From assembly GCA_964058805.1 (NCBI GenBank), contig CAXKVV010001737.1, forward strand, positions 1 through 29,387: a stretch of 29,387 bases of DNA, given 5' to 3'. Below are positions 11,622 to 21,470 of this stretch, one piece after another. The translations under genes and the position numbers were made by a program. This DNA comes from Schoenoplectus triqueter (lineage: Eukaryota; Streptophyta; Magnoliopsida; Poales; Cyperaceae). The stretch's first letter is position 1, and the number at the start of each line of letters is the position of its first letter. The notes under the pieces were generated by a model. The model did no database searches and had not been told where the DNA came from. It saw only the letters and a program-made list of their open reading frames with translations.

Positions 11622-14345
11622 AAATGATACCAGATTAAAATTTTGATCATTATGATGAAATTTTTGGAGGTAGTAGCAATACTTATGATCAATCAAATTT
11701 TTAAGAGAACTGCGGTAACTTAACTTATGATTGTAACTTAAACATTTTAGATGTTAATTTGAGTCTTGTTAGGGCCAAAGAGAAAAGTAATATTGATCCA
11801 ACGATAATGGAATTAAGCGATGATCGGGATGAGCAAGATGATGCTGGTATGTATGATTCAAGTGAAGTAAAAACTGGAGAGGATTACACTAAGCAGTCAA
11901 ATTTTTCGAATGATGAATCTGAAAATGAGAAAATTCAGAGATGCGATACCACATTGTTAGTTACGGAACGAACCGAGAGGCAACATCCCGTAGAAGCGTT
12001 GAATAATTTTGAGATGTTCGATCATTTAGGTGCAAATGAATCTCGATTAGGACACGATGATGAGTTAGCTGAAAATAGAATATTTACTTCTAAATTGGCT
12101 TTAAATTGGGTAATTTTATGATTTGAGTGTTAGAAAAAATGTTCAATGTTGGGTACAAAAAAGTTATAAAACATGACTTATTATGAAATGCAAAGAAAAG
12201 AGTTATCCTTGGAGATTATACGCTAGATCTAAAGATGATTCAACCGCATGGATGATTATCACAAATAAAAACTCTCATAATTGTAGAAGACCATCACGAG
12301 ACCGCAAACACTTACAACTCACATCTAATTTGATTGTAGGTTGTGTTCGATAACATTTAAAAAAAAGATCTCTTTCTAATAGTGCAACAAATCAGTATGA
12401 TTATAGAAATGAAATATCTCGATGTGGCACTAACGTACAATAAATTTTGGCATGGTCGAGAAAGAGCAATCGAACAATTATTTGTCACTTGAGAAGGGTC
12501 ATATACATTACTTCCATAAATATTAGGGGTGATTGCTTGAACTATTCCATGTACAAACTATAAAATATGGACGTGTGATACTTTGGATGATAATATAAAA
12601 ATATTTAAATTCATAGTTTGAGCTTATGGACCGTGTATTGCAGCGTTCAAATATTTAAGGTATGTTATAACCATTGATGATGTATTTTTATTAGGTCGTT
12701 ATAAGGGTAGATTATTGATGGCGTGCATATACGATACATAGAATAAACTTTTTCCTTTAGCATTTGAGATCGTGGTTGAAGACAATATGAATAATTGGGG
12801 TTGGTTCATGCGATGGGTCCGTAATGATGTAATCCATACTAATATGAAAATATGTGTTATATTTGACCGTCATATGGGAATAAAGGGAGTTTTTCAGCGG
12901 CCGTATCTGGGATGGTCTGTAGAATGTGGAGAGGTGGTACACCGGTATTGTATGCAACACGTTGCAGAAAATTTATATAAAGAAGTTTAAAAAATATAAA
13001 AAGAAAGAAGATAATCTCATGGATGATTTCAGAAGGAAACTAGCGAATAAAAAAAGTTGTGTCGTTTCATAGAGAAATGACGAATGTTGAGGAGATTAAA
13101 CAAAAAGACTTATGTTTTTTTTTAAAAGTCAGAAGAAGATTAAAAAATGATGATAAAAAATATCCTAATTTTGCTTTGTGCGCGCAAACTTATGATGGAG
13201 AACATCGATGAGATATAATGACAAGCAATGGTTCGAAAGCTCTGAATAGTTTGTTCATAGTTGAGCGGACTTTACCGGTTACGGTAATTATGGAGGGAAC
13301 ATGGTATAAATGTGCTAAGTGATTTAACAAGAGGGAAATATAAGCATTGAACCTGCATAGAGTATGCAAGTAATGACCCAAAAAAATTGACGACGTCTTA
13401 TCAAAACGTGAAGACAAAGCAGGTTCGTCTTGATATTTTTTTTCTATATTTTACTAATTTTTTGGACATAACGTGATACTTTTTGAATATTTCCCAAAAA
13501 TTACAGTCCGCATGAACGTAATTCCGTTTGGAACTGCTCGAGGAGAATACGAGGTTCAGGTGCTAAGTGAGAGGATCGAGAGTGAAAGATATGGACCGTT
13601 TAAGTACACTGTTACAATTCCGAATTAACAACGCACTCAAGATGACCCACAATTGCCGGAACCGCAACGCACATGTGATTGTCAGAAACCTCAATTGATT
13701 GGGATACCCTGCTCTCATGTGATTGTTGTGTGCCAACATAGAAATTTTAATGTGCACGATTTGATAGATGAGCAATACAATACAGCCCACCTACTGAATA
13801 CTTGATCCGGTTAATTTCATTGTTATGGAAATCAACAAGTTTGACCATCATACCTTGGAGGAACTATAATACCAAATAAATAATTGATAAAAATTGGCCG
13901 ACTTACGAAAGTTAGACGTCGAATGATAATTGACAAGATGAATGGAAGGATATAGGGTCATAGCAGATCGAGGAACATATAGTCTTCTCAAGGTGAGCCT
14001 TCTCGAAGAGATAAAATTAGTCATGACCCGCTTCCAATGGATACATTACAATCATGACATCATATGAGCAGGCCTTCAAGTCCCGCAACAAACAGAAAAA
14101 CTTAGACTTCTCAAGATGCTTTGCAATCAATGATATTCTCAACTAGTTATGTTCCAAGAGGTAATAATAGAAGAACCCAAACTTCTCGAGATGTTTTACA
14201 ATCAGCAAGATTTTTAACTAGTTATGATCCAAGAGATAACAACAAAAGAGTTCAAATTTCTTGAGATGCTTTGCAATCGGCGGGATTCTCAACTAGTTAT
14301 GATCCAAAAGATAATAACAGAAGCACTGAAGGTCGCCAGGAGAAA
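11622..14345 (+). pseudogene. Broken MuDR/MULE transposase with SWIM zinc finger
   Basis: It once encoded the DDE transposase of the surrounding MULE. Pieces in order are: an acidic N-terminal part (about 11759-12121); a MuDR DNA-binding-like region near 12186-12345 (PWRLYARS, later W and HNC); the MULE transposase domain at about 12630-12990, with the first acidic site in TIDDVFLLGRYKG, a conserved PLAFEIV, WGWFMRW and the second acidic site in IFDRHMGIKG, then HRYCMQHVAENLY; and a SWIM zinc finger at 13674-13740 (CDC...CSH). The C-terminal end carries a 25-residue repeat. Stop codons and frameshifts interrupt it throughout: for example, stops precede AYGPCI and split IYDT/NKLFPL, and a frame change follows the catalytic domain. 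No full-length product is possible. Domain order matches plant MULE transposases. Confidence 0.9.
14106..14330 (+). repeat. Three tandem 75-bp units coding a 25-residue repeat
   Basis: Units at 14106-14180, 14181-14255 and 14256-14330 each translate to a DALQS...TSYDP..NN-like peptide in one frame; unit 3 has an in-frame TGA. They fall in the variable C-terminal tail of the dead transposase. The units are an exact multiple of three, so the expansion probably happened while the frame was still under selection. Confidence 0.88.
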
Positions 14346-14735
14346 CAAAGATAGGCTATAAATGCTTCAATTAGGGGTGAAAGAGAAAATAGTTTTGGAG
14401 GTAGAATCCTAAATTTTTTTGCACGTAAGAAAAAAAATTATCTGATATACCAATTACATTGCTATTTCTCTGTAATTTTAATTTCATAACTAGTTTCTCA
14501 TATATATGTATTTTATTTATAATTTTTTTAAATATAATGTACATCTCCCTGTCTACAATGTGCAATAATCTAATTATATTACAAACCTAATTATAAATGT
14601 ACAATAATCTACAATTCATCTGTAATTAATCTACATAATTAATTTGTAATTAATCTATAACTAATCTATAATTAATCTAATTAATTAATTATAATTACTT
14701 AATAAGGGTATAATTAATTAATTAATTTAAGAAAC

Positions 14736-14813
14736 ACGCCACTCCCAGTGACGCGTTTTATGGAAGACGCCACTAGCAGTGGCGCATTTTCTCTGCGCCA
14801 CTCTCAGTGGCGC
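14736..14813. repeat. Three subterminal palindromes CGCCACT-N3-AGTGGCG in the MULE right end
   Basis: Near-perfect palindromes ACGCCACTCCCAGTGACGC (14736-14754), ACGCCACTAGCAGTGGCGC (14767-14785) and GCGCCACTCTCAGTGGCGC (14795-14813) are spaced about 30 bp, or roughly three helix turns. Related motifs lie inside the left TIR (about 11428-11535) and in the MITE at 6538-6976. Subterminal repeats of this sort commonly bind transposase; that function is inferred. Confidence 0.9.
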
Positions 14814-15115
14814 ACTGCCATTCGTATATTTAAAACTATACTTTAATCACTCTTATTTTTAATAATATGATTATTATAATTATTATATTAAAAAAATCTG
14901 GCATACTTACGTACGTGGTAACTCGTTAGACTCTCAAATATAAAAATTAAAATAGATTTCTGATATCATATAAGCTGAGAACACTATAAAATGCAACAAT
15001 TGCATAAGTAATTTATACATAGTCGATCAAGAAATTATAATCTCCATGGTGCCCAAAACAAACAGTATGGGTTTAAAATTCTTGTACTGGAAGTTGGCAA
15101 ATCACCAAACATGCA

Positions 15116-16523
15116 CAGTGGCGGATTCCTATGTTGTGAATGGGGGTCAATGTCCCCATTGATTTATGAACTATTGCTATTTGTATAAAAAAAATTATTA
15201 TAGGAGGTTAATATTTCTACCTGATTTTACAAGTGAACTCTATTGAAATTCACTTTATTGTTGAACCCATTATTTTATAATTGTGTGAAGTCTCTTCAAG
15301 AACCACTCATTTTACCCTAAAAAATAAAAGAAATATAACATCAGCCATGAAAATAAGAAAATAAAATAATTAAGAAATCCAAGTTCTCATAATTTTCTCT
15401 AGTACGGATCGCCCCCGTGCTATGGATCGGTTCTTCATTTTAAAGTTCAAATTATCGATCCGAACCATACAAAATGATTTTCATATGAATATCTCGATGT
15501 AGACTAAATTTTATATTTTTTAGAATTTTATTATTATTTTTTAAGATAGTTAGAAAATCACTTGATTTAGATATTACAAGCCATTCAAAAGAGACGATTT
15601 TCTAACTGTCTTAAAAAATAGTAAAAAAATTCTAAAAAATATAAAATTGGACATATATTGAGATATTCATACGAAAATCATTTTGTATGGTTGGATCGAT
15701 CATTTACACTTTGATAACGAAGAACCGATCCATAGCACAGGGGCGATCCGTGCTATGCATAGCACCATAGCCCAACTTATATATATATATTCTCCCTCTC
15801 TAAAATTTTCCGGACAGACACACAAGAAAAATAAAATTATTTAGATTCTCCTTCATTCATATTTTCAGGGGATCATGTAATATCTCAATTTATACTATAT
15901 ATTTTTTTTCCTAAGGTAGTAAGGTTTCAACTTAATTATAAATAACCGCTCAAATAGCTAGTTTAATTTTAGTATGAATGAATAATTCTCAATTTCTTAC
16001 TTAAATATTCAAGTCTTTTTCTATTTTATGACTGTGGCATTTAAATAATGTGGTATTAAAAATTAACTTGGAAGAAAATCATGATTCAAATATTTAAATT
16101 AGCCCCAATTATAATTTAGGATTTTCTCAGCAAGCAATGATTTGTGTCGAGAATGATTTATAAAATAAAATGTATGATTAATGAATGAATGATTATTTAG
16201 TGTTGAGAAAGAGATTCTTGATGGGATTACCAACATTATATTGGATTAAAAAAAATGAGATGTCGAAGAGTTTAATTGAATGATAATAATTAATATAGTT
16301 AAAATAAATTATTAAAAAAATATGTAATTTTCTAGCTTTAATTTTTTATTTAGTATTTGTAAATTAGTGTTTGTGGTGTTTGAAGATATATTGTTTACTT
16401 ACATATATATGTAAAAAAATATTTATGAATTTATAATGGTACATAAATATTTTAAAATTTAATATATTTTTTAATTTTATAAAATAAGTGAACCCCGTAA
16501 TAAATTTTCTGGCTCCGCCGCTG
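15116..16523. mobile_element. Non-autonomous hAT-like element
   Basis: The left end CAGTGGCGGATTCC is mirrored by the right end CTGGCTCCGCCGCTG. These CAGTGGCGGA-type termini are common in plant hAT elements. ACATGCA flanks both sides (15109-15115 and 16528-16534), but on the right it lies four bases beyond the TIR, so an 8-bp duplication is only partly supported. No transposase fragment was recognised in the AT-rich interior. A second element (15401-15754) is nested within it. Confidence 0.68.
15401..15754. mobile_element. Foldback MITE nested in the hAT-like element
   Basis: AGTACGGATCGCCCCCGTGC at the left pairs with the right end (...GGGGCGATCCGTGCT). The TIR goes on through CTATGGATCGGTTCTTC, and the interior is also largely self-complementary (ATTTTCTAACTGTCTTAAAA against TTTTTTAAGATAGTTAGAAAAT), giving long arms over ~354 bp. 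An extra ATGCATAGCACCATAGCCC follows the right arm, then a short (TA)n run at 15778-15791. The left end may be truncated relative to it. It is non-coding. Confidence 0.85.
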
Positions 16524-18239
16524 AATTACATGCATACTAATTCGCGCTACTTGTTCAAATTTAATATCATGGGGAAGTGAACACATTAGTTGATATATAG
16601 ATGTTAGATAATCAAAATTTAGTTCATTATTTTGAAAATTAGATTTGTGAACTTAATGATTAAAGGTGAGAAGAATGACGAAATGACCATACATAAGATG
16701 CGATGGAATATATATGCTTCAAAATTCAGAGAAATAAGATGAGAAAGCGACTTAAATATATAGTATAATTAACAAGATTGCTAAGCCTCTTGAAAGGTAG
16801 TCAAAAATCAAATTTGAAAGGAACGATCCATGAATAATCATATTGCTGATAAGCACCGAAAGAGTACCACTGAGAAATAATATTACTGTAATTAATAGAA
16901 GCAAGATCAAAGTATTTCTGTACCGTACCTAGAACCCATCATAATAATCATAATAATCAATGTCAAATATTATCTGAAAAGAAAAATTGGGCCATTTCCT
17001 ATTTGACAATTGGTCCAAATGCCTGTTGGGTCCATGGTCAAACAAAACGGCGACCCTTTTAAGCCCAATTTGCTCTAAAATGTTTCCTTTTATTTTGTAT
17101 TCCTGACATGCATGTTGCACTAGGCCATAGAACCAGCGCTAGGCCGGATGGCAAGAGAGGCGATGATTTATTTATATAATTATAATTATGTTTCTAGGCC
17201 GAGATAGCAAAATTCAATTCAATTTAATATTCTCAATTAACTCTGCAATTAATTGGCTAATGGCTACCTTCAAAAGAAAGCGCTGCCTACTGACGCAACA
17301 TTTTCTCGGCACGCTAACTCAAGAGTTTTAATTACCAAGATCAGAGTAGGGGTATCTTGCACGAATGATCCTATTACTCAACTTAGCACCGATAAATAAC
17401 TACACTGGTTGATTAATCTAATGAAATTTCTCAAACTCTAAAATATACTATTGGACACGTTTCTAGCTTTACATAAATTATAATTTTATTTGATAAAATA
17501 GTATAAAATCACGAACTCATCAATTTTCATTTGATTACTTGTTCTTTATGAGAGCTGACAACTTTAACCTTCCGAGGAAAGAATATTAACCGTTCAGGTG
17601 GTAATAAGCAAAAGATTAATGTAGGAAGAGAAAACAGTAAAAAACTAAAAACAAGTTCAACATGTTCAAAATGATCTCCATTTTCTTTTGAACTGGAACG
17701 CCCACAAGCGCTCCGGTTCCATTGGAATGTTAAAGTAGGGTCATCCAACCGAAATGAAAAAAAAAAAAGGAAGCCTCCGTTGATTAGTACTGGAGAGAGA
17801 CTATCTAAAGAAATTCCTGTTTTTTTCTGTTTATCCTCGCGAGATGTCGTCACTATGGCCCAACAACCAAAGAGCGCTTTTACTTTCGCGACTCTCCTGC
17901 ACTCACGAGAATTTTGAATGCTGTAGGCGCACCATGTAATCAATTCTGGACCCACATGTCAGTTGCTCCATATATCTTCGATCCTGTGATCCTGGTTTAA
18001 AAGATTTTCTTACTCTTCATGGACGCTTTATCTTCGTAATTCTCTTGACACTCGCGAATATGCGATTCAAAACACTGCTCGTGGACCTATCTAAGACTAA
18101 CAGCTGTTGTCAGTGAATAGGTCTTTGGGACCAGGAGCAGTCAGTGATGTTTATTTATCTTCTCTCTCTCTTTCCGTAAGTCGTAACACTGTAAAAGGAA
18201 GCCATAGCCAGCTCTCTTTCGCCCTCTCCGAATCTATAT
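16524..18239. other. Intergenic / distal promoter of the DUF1644 gene
   Basis: No supported gene. A minus-strand open frame of 142 codons at 17527-17955 is low-complexity in places, matches no family I recognise and lies directly upstream of the DUF1644 promoter. I treat it as chance. No element boundaries were found. Confidence 0.5.
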
Positions 18240-18241
18240 CT

Positions 18242-18257
18242 GTATATAAGACGTGGC
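18242..18257 (+). promoter_or_regulatory. Core promoter of the DUF1644 gene: TATA box plus ABRE-like ACGTGGC
   Basis: TATATAAG at 18242-18249 is followed at once by ACGTGGC (18251-18257), a core of abscisic-acid response elements. Transcription would start near 18275 in a pyrimidine-rich stretch. DUF1644 genes in rice have been linked to salt and abscisic acid responses, so the motif is plausible, but a single copy is weak evidence. Confidence 0.6.
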
Positions 18258-18274
18258 CACGACTCTTCCCCATT

Positions 18275-19651
18275 TCTAAATCGTTCTCTCTCTGTTCCTT
18301 TTTCGCATCGATTGCGTCGGACTCGGAGGGTAGCGCCGGAGTGTGACAGGAGCTTCTCATCGCATCCCCTTACGCCGAGAGGTACTCTTCGTTTTCCCCA
18401 CCTTCGATCTCAAAATTTGAATTTTTTGGTTCAATCGCGAATTGGGGTAGACGGGGACCACGGTAAGAAAGAGGGGGGGGGGGGGGCAAAGATGTTTTTT
18501 TTTATTTGAAAATTACTCTTTTGTCCCTCGCGTGGGATTGAGATTGAGAGATCTGATGATTTAGGCATTTAGCTGTAAGATGCTCGTGGGTCGTCGGGCA
18601 TGTGACTTTACTCTAGTTGTACTTTTATTTTATATATTCTTTCTTTGTAAACTAATCTAGTGTCTTTGTTGTTTGCTGAGAGGGGGGGAGAGAGGAAGAG
18701 ATCCCATCTGTGTTCGGTTGATCGACTGTTTATTGTGAACCTCTACTTTAATATTATATTACTTTTTGTGGCTGGTTGAGTAGTTTGTTTGTTTGGTGAC
18801 CCCCTTAAATGTGAGGAGAGCATCTCCCTTTTGTAATCTTCTTTCCTGCTTTTCGTAGAGATCCAAAATCCTCGCACCTTAGTACAAGGTAAGTCTCCCT
18901 TTTGTTGTTGGATTAGATTGCTTCTCTTGTTTCAGTTTGGATTCATTTAATGCTTAGGGAGGAGGAAATTTAACTTCAATTTTCAGCTCTTTCTAGTAAT
19001 TTCCCCTTGTGGTGTAATGAGATTATATATACAATGGATTTTTGCATTTATCGGAAGAAAAGAATACTTGAACCTGAGTAAAATTCTTGTTAGTTTTTCT
19101 TTTGGATATCAAAATGGACTTTCTTGACATTTTTCAGTATTAAGGGGAATTTTGAAGTTTGGCTCAATGCAATTTCACTGTTTGATGCACAAATATAAGC
19201 TTTGATGGTCAGTGGCTCGATTAAGTTTGGTAATCTGAACTTTGGCTTGCTGAAGTTTTGATGCTTGGATCTGACAATTAAAGGAGAACAGACTACATTT
19301 GGTTTATTGATGGATTCTATTGGTGAAATTGAGGTGTCACAATTGAATTTTTTAGGAACTTTGTGATTAATGTGGCTTACTATGGAGCATTATTTTATTT
19401 CATTCTGATGACCCACAATTCAGAAGAAAAAAAATTTTATGCTATAAATAATTATCAATTGCTATACCAGTAATAGGGGTTATGTTCCTGTTGCGTTCTA
19501 TGTTGAATTCATTTTTCCTAGCATTTCGGGATACTAAGTGCCAACTTATTATTTTGCTTTTGGTGTGATACAGTGTGTCTTTGTTCAGTGTAGATATATA
19601 CTCCAGTTCCTTGACACTATCTCATGTTATTATGTTTTCCATTTGTAGAAG
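18275..19651 (+). other. 5' UTR of the DUF1644 gene with two introns
   Basis: Likely leader exons are about 18275-18381 and 18859-18888 (CAAG before GTAAGT), with the third starting at 19649 after TTTGTAG. Introns would be 18382-18858 and 18889-19648. The spliced leader has no ATG before the start codon at 19652, whereas both introns do. Intron 1 carries a run of 14 G at 18473-18486. The exact start and the first acceptor (18858 or two bases later) are uncertain. Confidence 0.6.
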
Positions 19652-20734
19652 ATGGCAAGGATTCCAAGAAGCCGCAGGCTTGCAGGTCGCCAGATCAGAT
19701 CGGCCTCATACCCGGGTATCCAATTGTACCGCTTTAAAGCTGCCAAACCAATCAGTTCTGCACAGACTCTGAAGAATGCAATCTCACATAAGAAGAAGCG
19801 GTGTGATTGGGAAGATGCCACCTGCTCGGTTTGCATGGAGTACCCCCATAATGCAGTACTCCTCTTATGCTCCTCGCATGAAAAGGGTTGCCGGCCTTAT
19901 ATGTGTGGTACCAGCAATCGTCACTCCAACTGTCTTGACCAGTTCAAGAAGGCCTCCTCCAAGTCCTGTGGACTTGGCCCACAAGCTTCGACTGGCTCTG
20001 AGAAACGGGGCATGCTTGAGTTAACATGTCCACTCTGCCGGGGCCAGGTCAAGGGCTGGACCGTGGTGGAGCCTGCACGCAAGTACCTTGACAATAAGAG
20101 ACGAACTTGCATGCAAGAGGGATGCTCCTTTGTGGGTTCTTACCGGGAGTTACGCAAGCATGTCAAGGCTGAGCATCCTTCAGCCAAGCCATGTGAGGTG
20201 GATCCTGCTATGGAACAAAAATGGCGAACATTGGAGCATGAGAGAGAGAGGCAGGATGTGATTAGCACAATTCGTTCATCAATGCCTCGTGCTGTTGTCT
20301 TTGGAGATTATGTCATTGAAATGGGTGAGAGTGATGATGATAATGATGACGATAGTTATGATGAGGAGAGCCCACTTGGCAATGAGGTTGGTGATCGGGT
20401 GGGTGTGGATGGGGGGAGAAGGGGTGTTAATAGGAGTATACTTTATTTCTTTTTGAGAGAAGGGGCACGATTTATGAGGTTTCATAATAATGGTGAGACT
20501 AGAGAAGAAGGCAGCGGGTTTAGTCTTACACCAGCTACTGGAAATGGTGCTTCTGATTTGGTGAATGCATATTCACTAGATGGTGGTGATGATGATGATG
20601 ATGGGGACGATGATGAAGCTGATGACAGCGTGGAAGTTGCGGATGGTTTTATGGATCATGGAAGAGGTGTGGAGAGGCGCAGACGGAGGCGTCGAAGCAG
20701 TAGGGGTGGTGTAGGGTTTGTGGGGCCCTCGTGA
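19652..20734 (+). CDS. DUF1644 family zinc-finger protein, 360 aa
   Basis: A plant-specific family whose biochemical role is not established; some rice members are salt-induced and affect stress tolerance. The coding part is one uninterrupted exon. Residues 50-130 form a RING-like cysteine/histidine array (CSVCMEYPHNAVLLLC, CRPYMC, HSNC, CPLC: C58, C61, C73, C80, C85, H91, C94, C126, C129). A C2H2-like finger follows (C153, C158, H170, H175), then the family block around RTLEHERERQDVISTIRS and VVFGDYVIEM. The C-terminal third is low complexity: acidic Asp runs at about 228-240 and 314-326, then an Arg-rich tail near 343-355 that could act as a nuclear signal. The first ATG lies three bases after a clear 3' splice site. 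Convergent with CPR5 downstream. No lesion is seen. Confidence 0.93.
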   Translation: MARIPRSRRLAGRQIRSASYPGIQLYRFKAAKPISSAQTLKNAISHKKKRCDWEDATCSVCMEYPHNAVLLLCSSHEKGCRPYMCGTSNRHSNCLDQFKKASSKSCGLGPQASTGSEKRGMLELTCPLCRGQVKGWTVVEPARKYLDNKRRTCMQEGCSFVGSYRELRKHVKAEHPSAKPCEVDPAMEQKWRTLEHERERQDVISTIRSSMPRAVVFGDYVIEMGESDDDNDDDSYDEESPLGNEVGDRVGVDGGRRGVNRSILYFFLREGARFMRFHNNGETREEGSGFSLTPATGNGASDLVNAYSLDGGDDDDDGDDDEADDSVEVADGFMDHGRGVERRRRRRRSSRGGVGFVGPS

Positions 20735-21470
20735 AGATCCTGCTGTATTAGCAGGGTCAGGAGGAGAAACGCAGAGCATCATTCATAATATAAATGTAGG
20801 TTTCTCTGATTCATTTACTGATTTATGTTCATCACAAAATACAGGGACGGACCCCTTAACCCGACTTGTAGAGTCAATTCGTTGTGTATGTTGTAGATTA
20901 CTTCATTTTAACTTTTTACACCGAAAAAATCATGTATCCGTGTAACAATAGCTTGCACAGGATAAAAAGAAAAGAATGCATTTCTTATGCTTTCTCTGTA
21001 GTGTGCTTTTGCTTCACCGCTGTGTATTGATTAACAAAACATGTTCTTGAATTTGTTGAATTCTTTACCTTTTGTGCATCACTTATTTCAATGCCGTTGC
21101 CAACCTTTTTTTGTTGTAAACACATGGTTGAAATTATATTTCGTTCGAGATATTCTAGTACGATATATCGTGCACAAAGTACGATCGTAAAGAAAACGTA
21201 ATACAATTTTACTTTTGATATACTTCTACATAAAGTAAATACACAAATTACACAAAAATTAAAAAGAATGAAAGCATACGTAAAATGCCTCCCAACTCTC
21301 ATAAAAGCCGCAGGACAGAAATTATAGAAGCGGCCCTCACACATCTCAACTAAAATAACTTTAAAAGTCTTCAGGAGGATAACATTAATATCCAGATTTA
21401 AGATGGATTCACAAGACAAGTGTCACCACTGAAACCCCCGATCCTCCATACAAATAGACACCATGAAAAT
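20735..21470. other. Convergent intergenic region (3' UTRs of DUF1644 and CPR5 genes)
   Basis: The two genes end tail to tail 736 bp apart. No canonical AATAAA was identified for either. A minus-strand open frame at 20985-21419 lies wholly in this 3' flank and matches nothing known. Confidence 0.55.

Larger units (their letters stand above)
11345..14899 (+). mobile_element. Complete Mutator-like element (MULE), 3.55 kb, with decayed transposase
   Basis: The ends are AGATTTTTTTTAATATAATA at the left and its near-exact reverse complement at the right (...ATTAAAAAAATCT). The TIRs match almost base for base over at least 60 bp, and weaker similarity runs on. The element is flanked by an 11-bp direct repeat GGCATACTTAC (11334-11344 and 14900-14910), as expected for Mutator insertions. 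Inside is one degenerate MuDR-type transposase gene, listed separately. Palindromic CGCCACT-NNN-AGTGGCG motifs lie just inside both TIRs. The well-kept ends against a heavily broken gene suggest the copy could have remained mobilisable in trans after losing its own transposase. Confidence 0.93.

Noticed and set aside
17527..17955. 142-codon minus-strand open frame
   Set aside because: No recognisable family, partly low-complexity, no splice or codon signature; it lies just upstream of the DUF1644 promoter.
20985..21419. 144-codon minus-strand open frame downstream of CPR5
   Set aside because: It lies in the 3' flank after the CPR5 stop, shows no family match, and CPR5 already ends at its conserved C terminus.
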